Shown: in pieces, positions 12,348-23,800 of the stretch
How positions within the stretch are numbered: the stretch's first letter is position 1
Layout: each line of letters opens with the position of its first letter
DNA from: Nigrospora sphaerica
Lineage: Eukaryota; Ascomycota; Sordariomycetes; Amphisphaeriales; Apiosporaceae
Direction: 5' to 3'
Assembly: GCA_018287875.1 (NCBI GenBank)
Contig: JAGVVL010000009.1
Span: 186,001-250,000 of the forward strand
Length of the DNA: 64,000 nucleotides
Program-made: the position numbers and the translations under genes
Notes under the pieces: model-generated
What the model was told of the DNA's origin: nothing
The model's database searches: none
The model's input: the letters and a program-made list of their open reading frames with translations, nothing else

Positions 12348-15300
12348 CTAGAGAATCTCGTCTACTTGACCATGAATTTTTAGGTTTCTGGGCACGTCTG
12401 CCAGACTGTCCATACTAGAGAGCGTATCGGGGTGCTTTGGCCCTAGTACCTTCTCCCGCAGTTCCAGGGTCGCCCGATGCATCGCCTCCGCCACCTCGTA
12501 CTTCCCCTGGTGTCGAAATGTTTCGGCCAGGTTGTTCATGCTGGAGAGTGTGGACGGGTTCTCAGGGCCCAGCACCCTCTCCTTCAGTTCCAGGGTCGCC
12601 CGATGCATCGCCTCCGCCGCCTCGTACTTCCCCTGCCTCCTAAGCACGAGGGCCAGGTTGTTCATGCTGTCGAGTGTGGATGGGTTCTCAGGGCCCAGCA
12701 CCCTCTCCTTCAGTTCCAGGGTCGCCCGATGTATCGCCTCCGCCGCCTCGTACTTCCCCTGGCTGCCGAGCACGTTGGCCAGGTTGTTCATGCTGGAGAG
12801 TGTGGACGGGTTCTCACGGCCCAGCACCCTCTCCTTCAGTTCCAGGGTCGCCCGATGCATCGCCTCCGCCGCCTCGTACTTCCCATGGCTGCCGAGCACG
12901 TTGGCCAGGTTGTTCATGCTGGAGAGTGTGGACGGGTTCTCACGGCCCAGCACCCTCTCCTTCAGTTCCAGGGTCGCCCGATGCATCGCCTCCGCCGCCT
13001 CGTACTTCCCCTGCCTCCTAAGCACGTGGGCTAGGTTGTTCATGCTGTCGAGTGTGGACGGGTTCTCAGGGCCCAGCACCCTCTCCTTCAGTTCCAGGGT
13101 CGCCCGATGCATCGCCTCCGCCGCCTCGTACTTCCCCTGGCTGTCGAGCACGACGGCCAGGTTGTTCATGCTGGAGAGTGTGGACGGGTTCTCACGGCCC
13201 AGCACCCTCTCCCTCAGTTCCAGGGTCGCCCGATGCATCTCCTCCGCCGCCTCGTACTTCCCCTGGCTGTCGAGCACGACGGCCAGGTTGTTCATGCTGG
13301 AGAGTGTGGACGGGTTCTCACGGCCCAGCACCCTCTCCTTCAGTTCCAGGGTCGCCCGATGCATCGCCTCCGCCGCCTCGTACTTCCCCTGGCTGTCAAG
13401 CACGTTGGCCAGGCTGTTCATGCTGGTGAGTGTGGACGGGTTCTCACGGCCCAGCACCCTCTCCTTCAGTTCCAGGGTCGCCCGATACATCGCCTCCGCC
13501 GCCTCGTACTTCCCCTGGTTCTTGAGCACAAGGGCCAGGTTGTTCATGCTCTCGAATGTGTCCGGGTTCTCACGGCCTAGCACCCCCTCTCGCAGTTCTA
13601 AGGTCGCCCGATGCATCGCCTCCGCCACCTCGTACTTCCCCTGGCTGTCGAGTACGACGGCTAGGTTGTTCATGCTGGAGAGTGTGGACGGGTTCTCACG
13701 GCCCAGCACCCTCTCCCTCAGTTCCAGTGTCGCCCGATGTATCGCCTCCGCCGCCTCGTACTTCCCCTGCCTCCTAAGCACGAGGGCCAGGTTGTTCATG
13801 CTGTCGAGTGTGGACGGGTTCTCAGGGCCCAGCACCCTCTCCTTCAGTTCCAGGGTCGCCCGATGCATCGCCTCCGCCGCCTCGTACTTCCCCTGCCTCC
13901 TAAGCACGAGGGCCAGGTTGTTCATGCTGTCGAGTGTGGACGGGTTCTCAGGGCCCAGTACCCTCTCGTTCAGTTCCAGGGTCGCCCGATGCATCGCCTC
14001 CGCCGCCTCGTACTTCCCCTGGCTGTCGAGCACGACGGCCAGGTTGTTCATGCTGGAGAGTGTGGACGGGTTCTCACGGCCCAGCACCCTCTCCCTCAGT
14101 TCCAGTGTCGCCCGATGCATCGCCTCCGCCTCCGCATACTTGCCAAGCAGGTCGTATCCCTCAGCAACGTTGTGTTGTAACGATCCTAACGCCTCCTCTT
14201 CCGTGCATTCGCCCCGGAGCCCGAGGACCGATTGCGCATGGGGCAAGTAGGATGTCCATAAGTCTCGGTTCTCGTGCGTCGGCCACGGAAACACCTCCGA
14301 GAGCTGCCGAATCACATCTGTAACCTGCAGGCTCTGCTCCCCGCGAGTACAAAGCCAGTTCCGCATCGTGAGGCGTATAAGCCGATGGATGTCGAATCGC
14401 TCCGGTGTATCTCGGTCCATGATAAATGCGTACGCTTTTAACGTGCTAATAGCTTCATCCCTCTCTATTTCATCTTCGCCAGCCGGGAGCAAGGAGATAG
14501 GAATGTCCTTTTCCTCAAAGTAGCAGATCAATCGCAAATAGTTCGCGGCGAGCGGATTGTCCCGGGTGACTTGTTCAAAGGAAATGAGCCATGTCGTGGC
14601 CACTGGGTTCCGGATCGCTTTGTACCGGTCTTGATCGTTAAAGTCCTTACTGAGCATCTTAATCATGGTCTGGTCGCTCGATGCGCAGTAGCCTAAGTAG
14701 CGGGCCACTGTTACCTGTGAATTCGACGCCATATATGCCGAGGCCTGCCGGATGGCTAAGGGTAAATGGGCGAGGTAGTTCAGTAGGTCCGTCGTACTCT
14801 GCGAGTCGCCTTTCTGGCTTGGCTTGAGGCCCTTGTGTAATAGTTCAGCGGACTCCGAATTGCCCATTGGATCGAGCCTGAGTACACCCAGTCGTGCATC
14901 TAATTGGGCTGCAACTTGGTGATTTCGGGTGGTGAATACTATTGAGCCCGCCCGGCTGGAAGGCAGATAGGATAGCATCTGGCCGTCGGTTAGTAGCCGT
15001 GCATCATCGACGTTGTCGATAATGAGAAGCCACTGTCCCGCGCCGTCTCGACTGAGGGCCGCTTTCACGAGGGCCTTCACGTCGGCTTCGTCGTCCTCAA
15101 TTCCCTTCACCTCCAGGGCTCGGCCAATGCCGCGGTAGGCGTTCTCGAACATGACCATGTCCACGGCCGGGACCCAGAAGACGGAGCAGTCGGGGTGTGC
15201 GTCGCGGACCTGGTAGGCCGCCTCGATGGCGACCTGCGTTTTCCCGATGCCGCCGAGACCCTCGACGACGGTCCGTTGGCACGTATTGGGATATGCGGTA

Positions 15301-16213
15301 GGGGGCAGTCTCCCGATAAGTTGCCGCAGAATAGACTCACGGCCCACAAAATTTTCATTCTGTCCAAATGGTACGATGAAATGGACGTCGCATTTATCTA
15401 TCGAAAAGCATTAGAGGTCGCGACGTTGTTTTAGTAGCTTGACTTACCTGGGATAGTTCCAGTGGTGCCTCGTGAACGCTTCTGAATCTTCCCCCGCAGT
15501 CGAATGAATGCATTTTCCTCCCCTTCACCGTAAATCAACGGCAGGTGAATGTCGAAGATCCCAAGCAGCGAGTACGCTCGATCCTCCGGACGTTTCGTCG
15601 CACGGCTTCTCATCCAAGAGAATCGCTCGTGCACGCTGAACTGAGATAGCGGCTGCCCTCGAAGGGCATCGATCGAGATCCCCGTGGTTTCCTGCAGGAG
15701 CCCCTCCAGCGACGTCTTGTCGCCTAAGCGTTGGCCTTCCACCGAGAAGAAGATGACGGATTCAGGAGCGAGCAATTCCTGGAGCGTCCAGCCGCGCAAA
15801 AACCACCGGCTGTTCCGGAAAGCCGCCCTCCACGAGACGCCTGGTAGCTTCTCCACCCCGCTTCCGGCGCCAGCAGAGACATCGGTTAGATAAACGTAAC
15901 ATTGGGCCGCGTTTTGGTACCAGCGAAACATCGAGTTAATCGCTTCCGAAAGCTCCGTGTAGTTAGGCTTATCGATGCAGCATGTGTCAACCCAAAAGTA
16001 CTGCAGGCCATCCGAGGTAGCCTGCTCGGCACAGAACGTGAGCTTTCGGTACCCCGCCTTCTGCTGACCAGTGTGCTGCTGAATGTCCTGGAGAGTGAGC
16101 TCCTGGTCATCGTCGCCCCACGCGTGCGAAAGAATGGCATACGGGGGAATGTTATCGACCAGGTCTTTGGTCAGGCTCAAGCGCCCACCGTGCGCGATCT
16201 GCAAGAGACGCAT
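12348..16213 (-). CDS. HET-NB-ARC-TPR NLR-like receptor
   Basis: Two exons (16213-15448, 15397-12348) with a 50-bp intron (GTAAGT, CTCTAAT branch, GATAG) in phase 1 give 1,271 residues. Residues 1-250 form a HET domain: N-terminal MRLLQI, AILSHAWG, FWVDTCCIDK, WFLRGWTLQELLAP, and RATKRPEDRAYSLLGIF. The splice restores HFIVPFGQNENFVGRES at the entry to NB-ARC. NB-ARC shows the P-loop GLGGIGKT (lysine near residue 308), Walker B WLLIIDN, and sensor-like GSIVFTTRN. After a helical region, 13 TPR units of 42 residues run from about residue 690 to 1235 (kinesin-light-chain type: NPSTLSSMNNLA and GKYEAAEAMHRATLEL). HET domains trigger the cell-death reaction in heterokaryon incompatibility; NB-ARC is the nucleotide switch and the TPR the presumed sensor. 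The gene appears intact, with no stop or frameshift. Confidence 0.95.
12459..14096 (-). repeat. 13 x 126-bp TPR tandem array
   Basis: Counting from the RERVLG codon at 14096 to the REKVLG codon at 12458 gives exactly 13 units of 126 bp with no indel. Units are nearly identical, with a few alternating variants (LDSQ, LRRQ, LGSQ, LKNQ; GREN or GPEN). A partial leading unit and a diverged trailing unit flank it. The plus-strand ORFs at 12437-14323 are antisense shadows of this periodicity. Confidence 0.97.
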
Positions 16214-17903
16214 CGCGGGCCAGAGCAGTCGAGAGGGGCGAGAGACGATCCGGGGTCAGATTCGGGATGACGACTCGAAGAAGGGTAGAATCGTTCAGGC
16301 GATAGCGGGCTGCGTTCTTGGCATAGCCTTGCTGGTGTGGTGCTTTGCCCGCGTCTTGGGTTGTGGTTGGTCGGTTGATTCACCTTGCGTCTGCTAGTTT
16401 TCAGCCGAGCCATCCCGTCCCGCCATCCTCACGCCCGCCATTATGCCTCATAGCTACAGTGAGCCGTCCAGTCGGCTCGCCGCGGTCGATCGCGTGCTGC
16501 GCTGTATCGTTTCCGGGCGTAAATTGACCAGCACGGTGCATGCGACGAGCTCGTAGCGTGGCTCTAGTGTGGGAACGCGGGGCCAGCCGTAGAGGGAACT
16601 GGCTCCCACAACCCGCGCACCTGGTCATCCGGGCGTGTTCGTAGCAATGCGAGCATGGTCCATCACACAGCCCATGACCTCCACATGCCACTGCTCTACA
16701 TCATGTAAAGGAGCCACTGACCTGGAAAGCGCATTGCTAAATGTATATCGATGGGCCCCTAATCTCCCTCTGCTCCGTATTCGCCTACCGTGACAGACGG
16801 CAACGCTTCGGAATAACCGATGGATGGGATCGCGAAGCCCAGAGACGCCGTCCGTCCCCCAGCCTGCCTATGCGATCCATTCGCTCGTTCGGAAGCTACC
16901 GGAGCGCGTTCAGGCCAAATGAGGAGACGGGACGAACGGCTATAAACGACTGCTGCTAAACGCAATGCAGCCTTTGTGAAGGGCCATTGGGTAGCAGGAC
17001 GGACTAGTGCTAACATAGTCAACTTATGTTCGCTGCTTCGAACCCACGGTTACTGCGGGCGGATGGGCTCCCGCTCTGTTGGCTTCAAGGACGGCTGCAG
17101 CGACGAAAGTAACACCAGGCACAGGTTGGGTTCACGTGTGAAGCCGCAAGTACCGAGAATTGGCGACAGACCGAGGGCCGGACCAATTCTATCGCCGTCG
17201 GAAAGGAACGCTTCTGCTTGTCCAGGGCATTTCTTCATGCAGAGTAGTGTCGATACGGAATGCAGCGGCGGTTCCTTATTCCCCGCTTACCTACGGCACG
17301 GCGTCGCGGCTAACCATCCGTTTAGCGCGATCGTCGGCGCGTGGTGAGCGACCCGTCGCGAGAGATAAGCTTTGCATCGCGCTGCCTTGGGTCCCGCCTG
17401 CCCCACGCCTCGCTTTCTCTTGCCCGTTCGGCCGTCCTGCTTGACAACATCGCTACGCCTTCGCGCACCGTTTTTCAGCCTGCGGCTTGTGACGCGTGGT
17501 TCATGCGGTGATCGAAGTACCTTGCGCGTGCTGTACGTTCGTAGCTATGGCCGGGCCCCACGGGGCGCCTCACCGACCCGGCGAGCCAGTAGCCCACTGA
17601 CGCTGTGCCGGAGACCGCAGCCTGGGATCCACCGGCGCTGAAAGCAGCGAACAACTCTGTTGTCCCGTACCTCTCCGCCCAGTGGAAAGGAATCAGACAG
17701 TCCGCCTGCGGCACGGGCGCCATCATCCGTACTTGGACGTGTCAACGACCCAAGGACTCATAGCCCGGGCTGCTGTATCTGTTCTTTCGTGCCGACTGCA
17801 CCCTATGAAATAAGCCTCATGCGGCTGAAGAATAAATACCGTACATTCATTTTGACCCGGATTCGGCCTTCAACATTCCTCATACCTAGAGGGGAAGGGG
17901 GGC
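16214..17903. other. Intergenic region, nothing recognised
   Basis: It holds the promoter side of the HET-NB-ARC-TPR gene and then GC-rich sequence with overlapping open frames on both strands (16400-17740) but no recognisable motif. I do not support a gene here. Confidence 0.45.
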
Positions 17904-18601
17904 TCATGGGGTGCCCTGCTGGAGTACGTCGTTCTGTGACCAGGGAAAATCGTCCTCCATGAGCGACAGGCCGTAGCTAGGCAGCGACGCGTCGGTATTC
18001 ATGCCAAGGCCCATCCACCCATTGGGAGAAGCCGTGGAATCCTCGGGCTCGACCCCTTCGGAGACTCTGCCGGCAGCATAGATATCCCTCGGGCTCCTCG
18101 TGGCTTGTCTTTCGGGAGTGAGCTGCGGAGCCACCTGGGCCTGTTGGAACACATCATCTAGGCGCGCTCCTACGGATATGGCCTTGCGAATCCACGCTCT
18201 CGTGTTTTCGGGTCCTTCACACAACGCCGTAAGCAGCCACTTCACATGCGCGAGCCGCGTTTTGAGCTCTTGGTTTTCTCTTCGGAGCATCTGGGTCCGA
18301 GACTCGCCGGGATGGGCGTCAAAGACGCATCGTACATTGACCCTGCGGCAGGCTTGGCAGGTCGGCCGCTGGCCATCACACTACGAGATGAGCTTACGGC
18401 TTACATGACTTGGCATAGAAGGCGTTTGCGACGAACCTTGACCTTCTTCGTGCGACACCGGGTACAGGCAACCGTGGTGGACGGCCCTCGAGGTCGTGGC
18501 AGCGCCGGCTGGTGCACCTGCGGGGGGCCTTCCCACTGTTTTGGCCGGATCTCTCGGAGCAGTGTCGGCATGGGGATAAATAGCGCGATTTCTGGTCCCA
18601 T
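17904..18601 (-). CDS. Small Zn(II)2Cys6 transcription factor
   Basis: Two exons (18601-18437, 18380-17904) joined in phase 0 by a 56-bp intron (GTTCGT...TCGTAG) give 213 residues. The splice assembles a perfect zinc cluster with spacing C-x2-C-x6-C-x6-C-x2-C-x6-C: CTRCRTKKVK in exon 1, and CDGQRPTCQACRRVNVRC in exon 2. It is followed by a linker and short coiled coil (RRENQELKTRLAHVKWLL). Such proteins bind CGG-type half-sites as dimers. There is no fungal_trans middle homology region; the protein ends soon after with an acidic, aromatic tail (MEDDFPWSQNDVL) that could be an activation segment. The start is uncertain: ATG at 18601, or the internal ATG ten codons on. No metabolic cluster is visible next to it, so its targets are unknown. 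Confidence 0.82.
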
Positions 18602-19775
18602 TCAGCCAGCGGGAGCGAACATAGGCGTGAGATTTCGTCGACAACCTTGGTGACGTTGGCTAGGCGGAGGTTGCTCGTGTTCGAGCGGGGTGGGTGATCC
18701 CTTGCCTGTTGGACAAGGTAGGTACGAGAAGTTACACAGGCCAGCCTCTTTGAGGCGCTGGCAGCCACCCAAAGCGAGGCTGTTCTACGCAGGCTCTGCT
18801 CTATTGCACCGCGTTGGGGGCATACACCCAGGACGGACATGATGAGACGCCTATGCCACTTGAGCAAAGGCCAGGACATGTGTAAGTTCAAGCGACCCCA
18901 AAGCCAAGAGGGAGGGAACAGCCCCCAAAAAGTCGGTATGCCCTGGGAGGACCTGTATCTACAGGGTAGGATGCCCAGCCAGCCGTCGCCTTGCTTGGTA
19001 GCCCTACAAGAAGTCGTCCCGAACAGCTGGCCGTACGCGACACAGAAACCAAACAAGGACAATGAGGCGCCTGGAAACTTCCGTCTTCGGTAACCCCACG
19101 ACGCAACGAGGATCTAAGGGCAGCTGCCACGGCCAAGGACGGATTGACCGGATGGCAGTGGTTCCGCCGGGTTTCTTCCTGGAACCATAGGAGAGAGCGC
19201 CTGTTGGGACGTACTTGAAATGTGTCATTACGATGGGACTATGCATACTTCCGAGCGCTACTGGCTTCATTTGAGCCTGCGTGCTGCATTCGGAGTTGAT
19301 GCATCCGCTGGCGTGTACGTACAATGGGCTTCGACGGTTCTTTGGTGGGCGGATTGCGGTCCCCACTTGGCTGTCGCAATGCGTGCCTTCCACCGCTCTC
19401 AGGGCACAGTGTCCTGCCCTCCCATTCTCCGCGCCATGGATATGGTTGGCGTCCCCATGAAAGGCTTGACGGCGCCCGTCTATTGTGCTGTGGCATACTA
19501 ACAACATCTTTACTGAAATCGGGTTTCTGCCGTCGGGAGAGACCAGGATGGCACTACATCCACGGCGCCCATACCAGCAGCTCTCCGGTGGCGGTATTGT
19601 GTCGCACATCGGGAAACGGTATCCCCTAGCTGGAACACCCCGGCGTGCGAGCTGTCGGCTTCGTGTAGATACCACATAGTACATACTATATAATACGAGA
19701 CCCTCTTGGAGAACGTTTTCTTGAAAGCACCTCCAACGTTGGGATTTCATCACACAAGTTCGCACGTCCAGGACC
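18602..19775. other. Intergenic region with long motif-free minus-strand frames
   Basis: Minus-strand frames are open for 222 and 260 codons (19062-18394 and 19786-19004), but they overlap each other, have no motifs, and the first runs over the zinc-cluster exon in the wrong frame. I treat them as chance ORFs. Confidence 0.4.
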
Positions 19776-20627
19776 ATGTCCGACAAACCGACTATCGAAG
19801 CTGTCCTTCAAGGCCTCACCGCGTCCTTCCATGCCAGACTGCCTGGTTCACAAGGAGCGAATCAAAACGAGGTGGACTACGCTCCGGAGCGACAACAGGC
19901 TGGCCTGAGCCCAGCGGAACTTGACGAGCTAGCCGGGCAAGCCACGAGGCCGGATCCTCATGGTCTGTTTCGGCAGCACTGCCGGGATCTGTACGGCATG
20001 TGGGTTACCCTCGCGACGAGCACGCTTCTATCGCACCCTGTGACGTGCACCGACCAACGGGTGACCGAGGGGGTACGCCTGCTGCACGCCGTCATGGTGG
20101 GGGATAGCCCCCAGTACTGGGTCTCTCGTCTGGCCCATGTACAACTGCACCATTACTTGAAATCCCTGGAGCCGACCATTAAGGAGGACCGACACAGAAA
20201 GCGGATCAACGCAAAGAAAGGGTCCAAGACGGCCGGATCCGAGATCGACCTCTATCAAAACTGCGTTGCCCAATGGGGATTGACCGAGAGAAAGCCCAAA
20301 CGCTGCGGCGCATCGCGCGTCGATGGAGCATCCTGACGCAGGATTCGCCTCTCCTCCTTTTGGTCTATTCGGAGAAAGTGGACAAAATGGCATAGCTGCT
20401 CTGGGTTCACATAGGGCCGATCGTATGTTGCTGACAACGCTAGTCGCGACTTCTCCTTCACACTGGATACCTTGGCCTTGCTGGCGAAACGGGTAGCCCA
20501 ATCCATGCACGTTGACATGCTGAACGCTGCCGCCGACTTAGCCCGGATAGTGTAGCAGGCAACGCAGGAACAGTACAGCCCCACCCAAATGGAGGAGGCT
20601 TTCGCCCTATTCCGCAGTCGGCACTAG
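19776..20627 (+). pseudogene. Decayed fungal hypothetical gene
   Basis: The start ATG at 19776 opens 165 protein-like codons (QHCRDLYGMWVTLATSTLL, YWVSRLAHVQLHHYLKSL). At about 20271-20275 coding character shifts by one base: the frame from 20273 continues as REKAQTLRRIARRW and DSPLLLLVYSEKVDKMA, and stops at 20395. A third frame then resumes with FSFTLDTLALLAKRVAQSM and ADLARIV, hits TAG at 20553 (directly before CAG, so a CAG-to-TAG change is likely), and ends EAFALFRSRH at 20627. One gene split over three frames with an internal stop is best read as a pseudogene, although a small intron near 20396-20440 could explain the second shift. I do not recognise the family. The 3' part is duplicated at 21650-21790. 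Confidence 0.55.
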
Positions 20628-21330
20628 TGCTTGCCCCGATGGACTGCGGGTGCTGAAGGTGGGCGAATGGTTTGGGTGGCTTTGCAGCGGATGGAAGCTA
20701 CTAGGACGCTGGCTGCTGGCTGCCCGTTCATAGCCGCTGCGCGAGTGAAGAGCGAGGGGGCGATGGTGGGGTCCAATCGCCGGGGGCGGGATGACGGAAA
20801 GCTGTCGCAGAGAAAGCAGAGCCAAGATGATGGTGGAAGCGCGGCTGGGACAAAGACCGCAGACATGCTGCGCAACGGGATGGTGGGATGAATAATGGCG
20901 GTCGCATGCCCGATGGGATGGGATGGGAGGGTTCCGGGATGCAAGTTGCAGGATGTAGGATACAAGACAGAAGGATGGAAGTAATCCACAATACGAGACG
21001 GTTTCCTCCCGCTCTCCATCAAGCCTCTCTCATGCCCGCATCCCGCCGTCTCCCATCTCTACATCCAATATCGCAGGCCTGCATCCCCCATCCCGTTCTA
21101 TGTCATCCACATCCAGCATCCTTGCTCACTTATCCTACATCTGAGTACTCTCGGTTTTTTCGCTGTAGGGGGGAGATGAAGGTACGAGTGGTTTGTTCAT
21201 CGATAAGGGCACGTCTACCTCCGTTTTCGGGTTTCGGTGCTCTGCATGCCCCCTATGGCGGTACCCCGCGCTGGTTACTTCATTGAGTGCCCCCTAGTAC
21301 CACACGACGCTGCATTCTGCCCTTCCACTA
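20460..21330 (+). repeat. Diverged segmental duplication, copy 1
   Basis: Copy 1 carries the 3' end of the decayed gene plus about 700 bp of non-coding flank. Anchors shared with copy 2 include AACAGTACAGCCC near 20568, ATCGCAGGCCTGCATC near 21070, and TGCATTCTGCCCTTCC at 21311. Copy 1 contains roughly 235 bp (about 20640-20880) that copy 2 lacks. Confidence 0.7.
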
Positions 21331-21649
21331 TGCGCGATTCATCCAACAATCGGAATACCGTCTCGCGTCCATCAATGACCATAGAACGTCCCATGCACCA
21401 AATCATTCAAAATTCCCTTCTATTTCTATTGATGAGTTGCAAAAGATGTGGGCCAATAGATGATGTAGAGGAAACCCTTTAGGAATCATCTTTTGGGGGT
21501 AGACCTTTTGCGTCTTGAATTTCTTTACTAGTGGGCGGCGTCAGGCCGTTATACGACAGCCAGCCACATCGGTCATGGGATGCGCTCAGTGACTGCAGAC
21601 GTTCCAGTAAGCCACATCCTTGTAGGACACATAATCCGCGGATAGTTGT

Positions 21650-22290
21650 CACCTTGACCTGGCTGGCCCAATGGGGCTAGTCCCATGACCGTCAACATAC
21701 TCAGCGCCGGCGTCAATTTGGCTGGAATAGTAAAAGCGGTGTAGGAATAGTTCAGCCCGGCCCAAATGAAAGAGACTTTCGCGTCATTCTGCAGTTAGCA
21801 CCAGGGCTCTACAAGTCCTGGGTTACAGAGGCTGAAGGTGAGGGAAAGTATAAATAGCGCCAGAGCGGACGAGAGCTCAAGGATGATAGCTAGATCTAGG
21901 GGTGGAGCATACCAGACAGAGGGAGACAGGGAATATACGACAAGAAACAGTTGTCGCCTGCGCTCATTGGGTTTCTTCGCGTCTCTGCCTGCATCCCGCC
22001 TTCTCACCTCTGCACCCACCATCTCGCAGGTCTTCATCCACCAACCACTCTTCGTGATTCACATCCGGCATTGTTGCCCGATTGCTAGAAGTTTGAAGAC
22101 GTCGGCTTAATCTTTGGAAGAAAAGATATGGAAATGAATTGTTTCTGGTTGATAGAGGTAAGCTGACAGTCCATTTCCTGGTTTCGGCCTATTACGCGCA
22201 CTGGTCACAGGGGAGATTCCATTCAGTGCAACCCGGGTGCTATGTAGTGTTGCATTCTGCCCTTCCGCCGCGCGATCCGTCTGCTGCCCG
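21650..22290 (+). repeat. Diverged segmental duplication, copy 2
   Basis: Matches copy 1 in order: AATAGTTCAGCCC near 21745, ATCTCGCAGGTCTTCATC near 22020, and TGCATTCTGCCCTTCC at 22251. The coding part is destroyed by stops and indels (GTCAACATACTCAGCGCC corresponds to the ADLARIV-encoding part of copy 1). It is tandem and in the same orientation, offset by 1,176 bp at the first anchor and 940 bp at the last. Many, but not all, differences are transitions. Confidence 0.65.
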
Positions 22291-23302
22291 CAAAACTATG
22301 CCACTTCCAAACATGTGCCCCTAGGTGCCGTTATTTTCCTTGTAGCGTCCATTTATGTGATCCAACTCCGAATGTGGATTTTCTGCACCGAAACAGGCTG
22401 TTCGTGGCACCCGGTGCTGCGCCCGAGCGGTCGCTAGCTGATGTTGCCAGTTTACCGTAGATAAATTAAACTTTCCCGAAGAAACATCGGCTCAGCTCAC
22501 CAGGCACTACTCTCAGCCGCTTGCACCCTTCGTGAAGTGCCCATTTGATGCACATGCCACAGGAGGAGGACAGCCAGAACTGATGGCGGGAGTCACGTCC
22601 ACGCGGTATCCGATGCCATCATCTCGTGCTCTTCTCTTCTCAAATCATCAAGAAATCACAGGGCCAGGAAATTGACGTGGAAACTGCGACAATACATGTA
22701 GTCTTGCCGTGATCCAGTAGGAAAACTGAGCTGTCGTACTAAGGATCGCAAGCTTGAGATTCTGACAGCGACTTGCGTGCATGTGATTTCCTCCGTGTAC
22801 GGTGACGGGAAGTTCCATTTAGAAGAGGCGCACGGCGATCGGGAGAAAATTGGAACATCATGGTTGTTGGTCCGTCTACCAGAAACCATCTTTGACGATA
22901 TTACAACGTCTTAGATGATGATTTCCATTCGTCAATTGTCCAGATACCTCATATCGCTTCATCACGGGGGCGCAAATGAGTTGTGGTAGCAGATGCTGCT
23001 TCACTAGACGCTGCTTGAATAGACCATCCGTAGCTTTCCATCTGGAGTTTCGTATCGTAGCTATGACGATCACGCTTCTGAAATACAGCCTGGTGAGTGT
23101 ATCTACAATCGGAATTATCCAACGTATGACATGCGTAGAGGGTTCAAGAGCCTGGATGAACGTCAAGTACGTTGGTGGTCGGGGTGTTTCGGTGGTCTCT
23201 ACGGACTGCAGCTTCGAGTATAAAGATCGAGTGTTAGCTACCTTTTATGACTACACAATCGAGCCAGAAAAGAACACAATACGTCCAAAGCATACATCCG
23301 CA
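22291..23302. other. Upstream region of the RNase III-like gene
   Basis: An open frame in phase with the RNase III-like gene begins at 22976 but has no RNase III similarity before the ATG at 23303, so I treat it as 5' flank. Nothing else is recognised. Confidence 0.4.
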
Positions 23303-23800
23303 ATGGATATCATTAAATTTTTCGAAGTAAGAACTGGCTATACATTCAAGGACCAGTCCTTGCCGCAGGAAGCAATCCTTGCCGCGGGCGCATCTTCTCA
23401 ACGCAAAGATGTTGAAGGAGACCCGAGAGGCAACAAACGGCTTGCCCTCATAGGAGATGCCTTGCTCCGGCTTGAGATCGTGGATCAGTGGCATGCTACT
23501 GGGGTGCCTCCATGTATGACCAACTGTACCAGCACTCCGGGTCAGTACTCACAGAACCTAGGTCAGACGCAGAAAATTGTCTCTCGACGGGCTTCGAACA
23601 AGAACCTCGAGAGAATTGGCCGAGAGGCGGGGTTGGCGAAATACATCATTACGCACCCTGGCCAGAAGCATGCCGGCCGCACTACTCTCGCCTCAGCTGT
23701 CGAGGCATTAGTTGGCGCGGTATGGCTCGACTCCAACAATGACTTCGCGACGGTGCGTGGGATTGTTCGGGCCATGAGCATAGACCCAACGGGTTGCTAA
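23303..23800 (+). CDS. Compact RNase III-like protein with degenerate active site
   Basis: From ATG 23303 the frame encodes 165 residues covering a single RNase III endonuclease-like fold. The signature region reads NKRLALIGDALLRLEIVD where canonical enzymes have NERLEFLGDAVL. The last helix reads LASAVEALVGAVWLD where canonical enzymes have LADxxEALIGAIYLD. The aspartate of GDA and the glutamate of VEAL are kept, but the glutamate of RLE is alanine and the aspartate of LAD is serine. Two of the four metal-binding residues are therefore missing. There is no double-stranded-RNA-binding domain. A stop-free 51-bp GT-AG segment (23504-23554) in the middle could be an intron; removing it keeps the frame and joins HATG to NLGQT. 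It may be a catalytically dead RNase III fold or a divergent enzyme. Confidence 0.7.
   Translation: MDIIKFFEVRTGYTFKDQSLPQEAILAAGASSQRKDVEGDPRGNKRLALIGDALLRLEIVDQWHATGVPPCMTNCTSTPGQYSQNLGQTQKIVSRRASNKNLERIGREAGLAKYIITHPGQKHAGRTTLASAVEALVGAVWLDSNNDFATVRGIVRAMSIDPTGC

Noticed and set aside
12437..14323. Plus-strand ORF of 572 codons with repeated PSTLSFSSRVARC-like units
   Set aside because: Antisense of the TPR array; the minus strand has the complete HET-NB-ARC-TPR domain logic and splice.
17475..17745. GC-rich open frames that look like a bacterial-type or rDNA-like insert
   Set aside because: No recognisable protein motif and no match I can recall to rRNA; insufficient to call transfer or contamination.
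18394..19786. Minus-strand ORFs of 222 and 260 codons
   Set aside because: They overlap each other, carry no motifs, and the first overlaps the zinc-cluster exon in the wrong frame.
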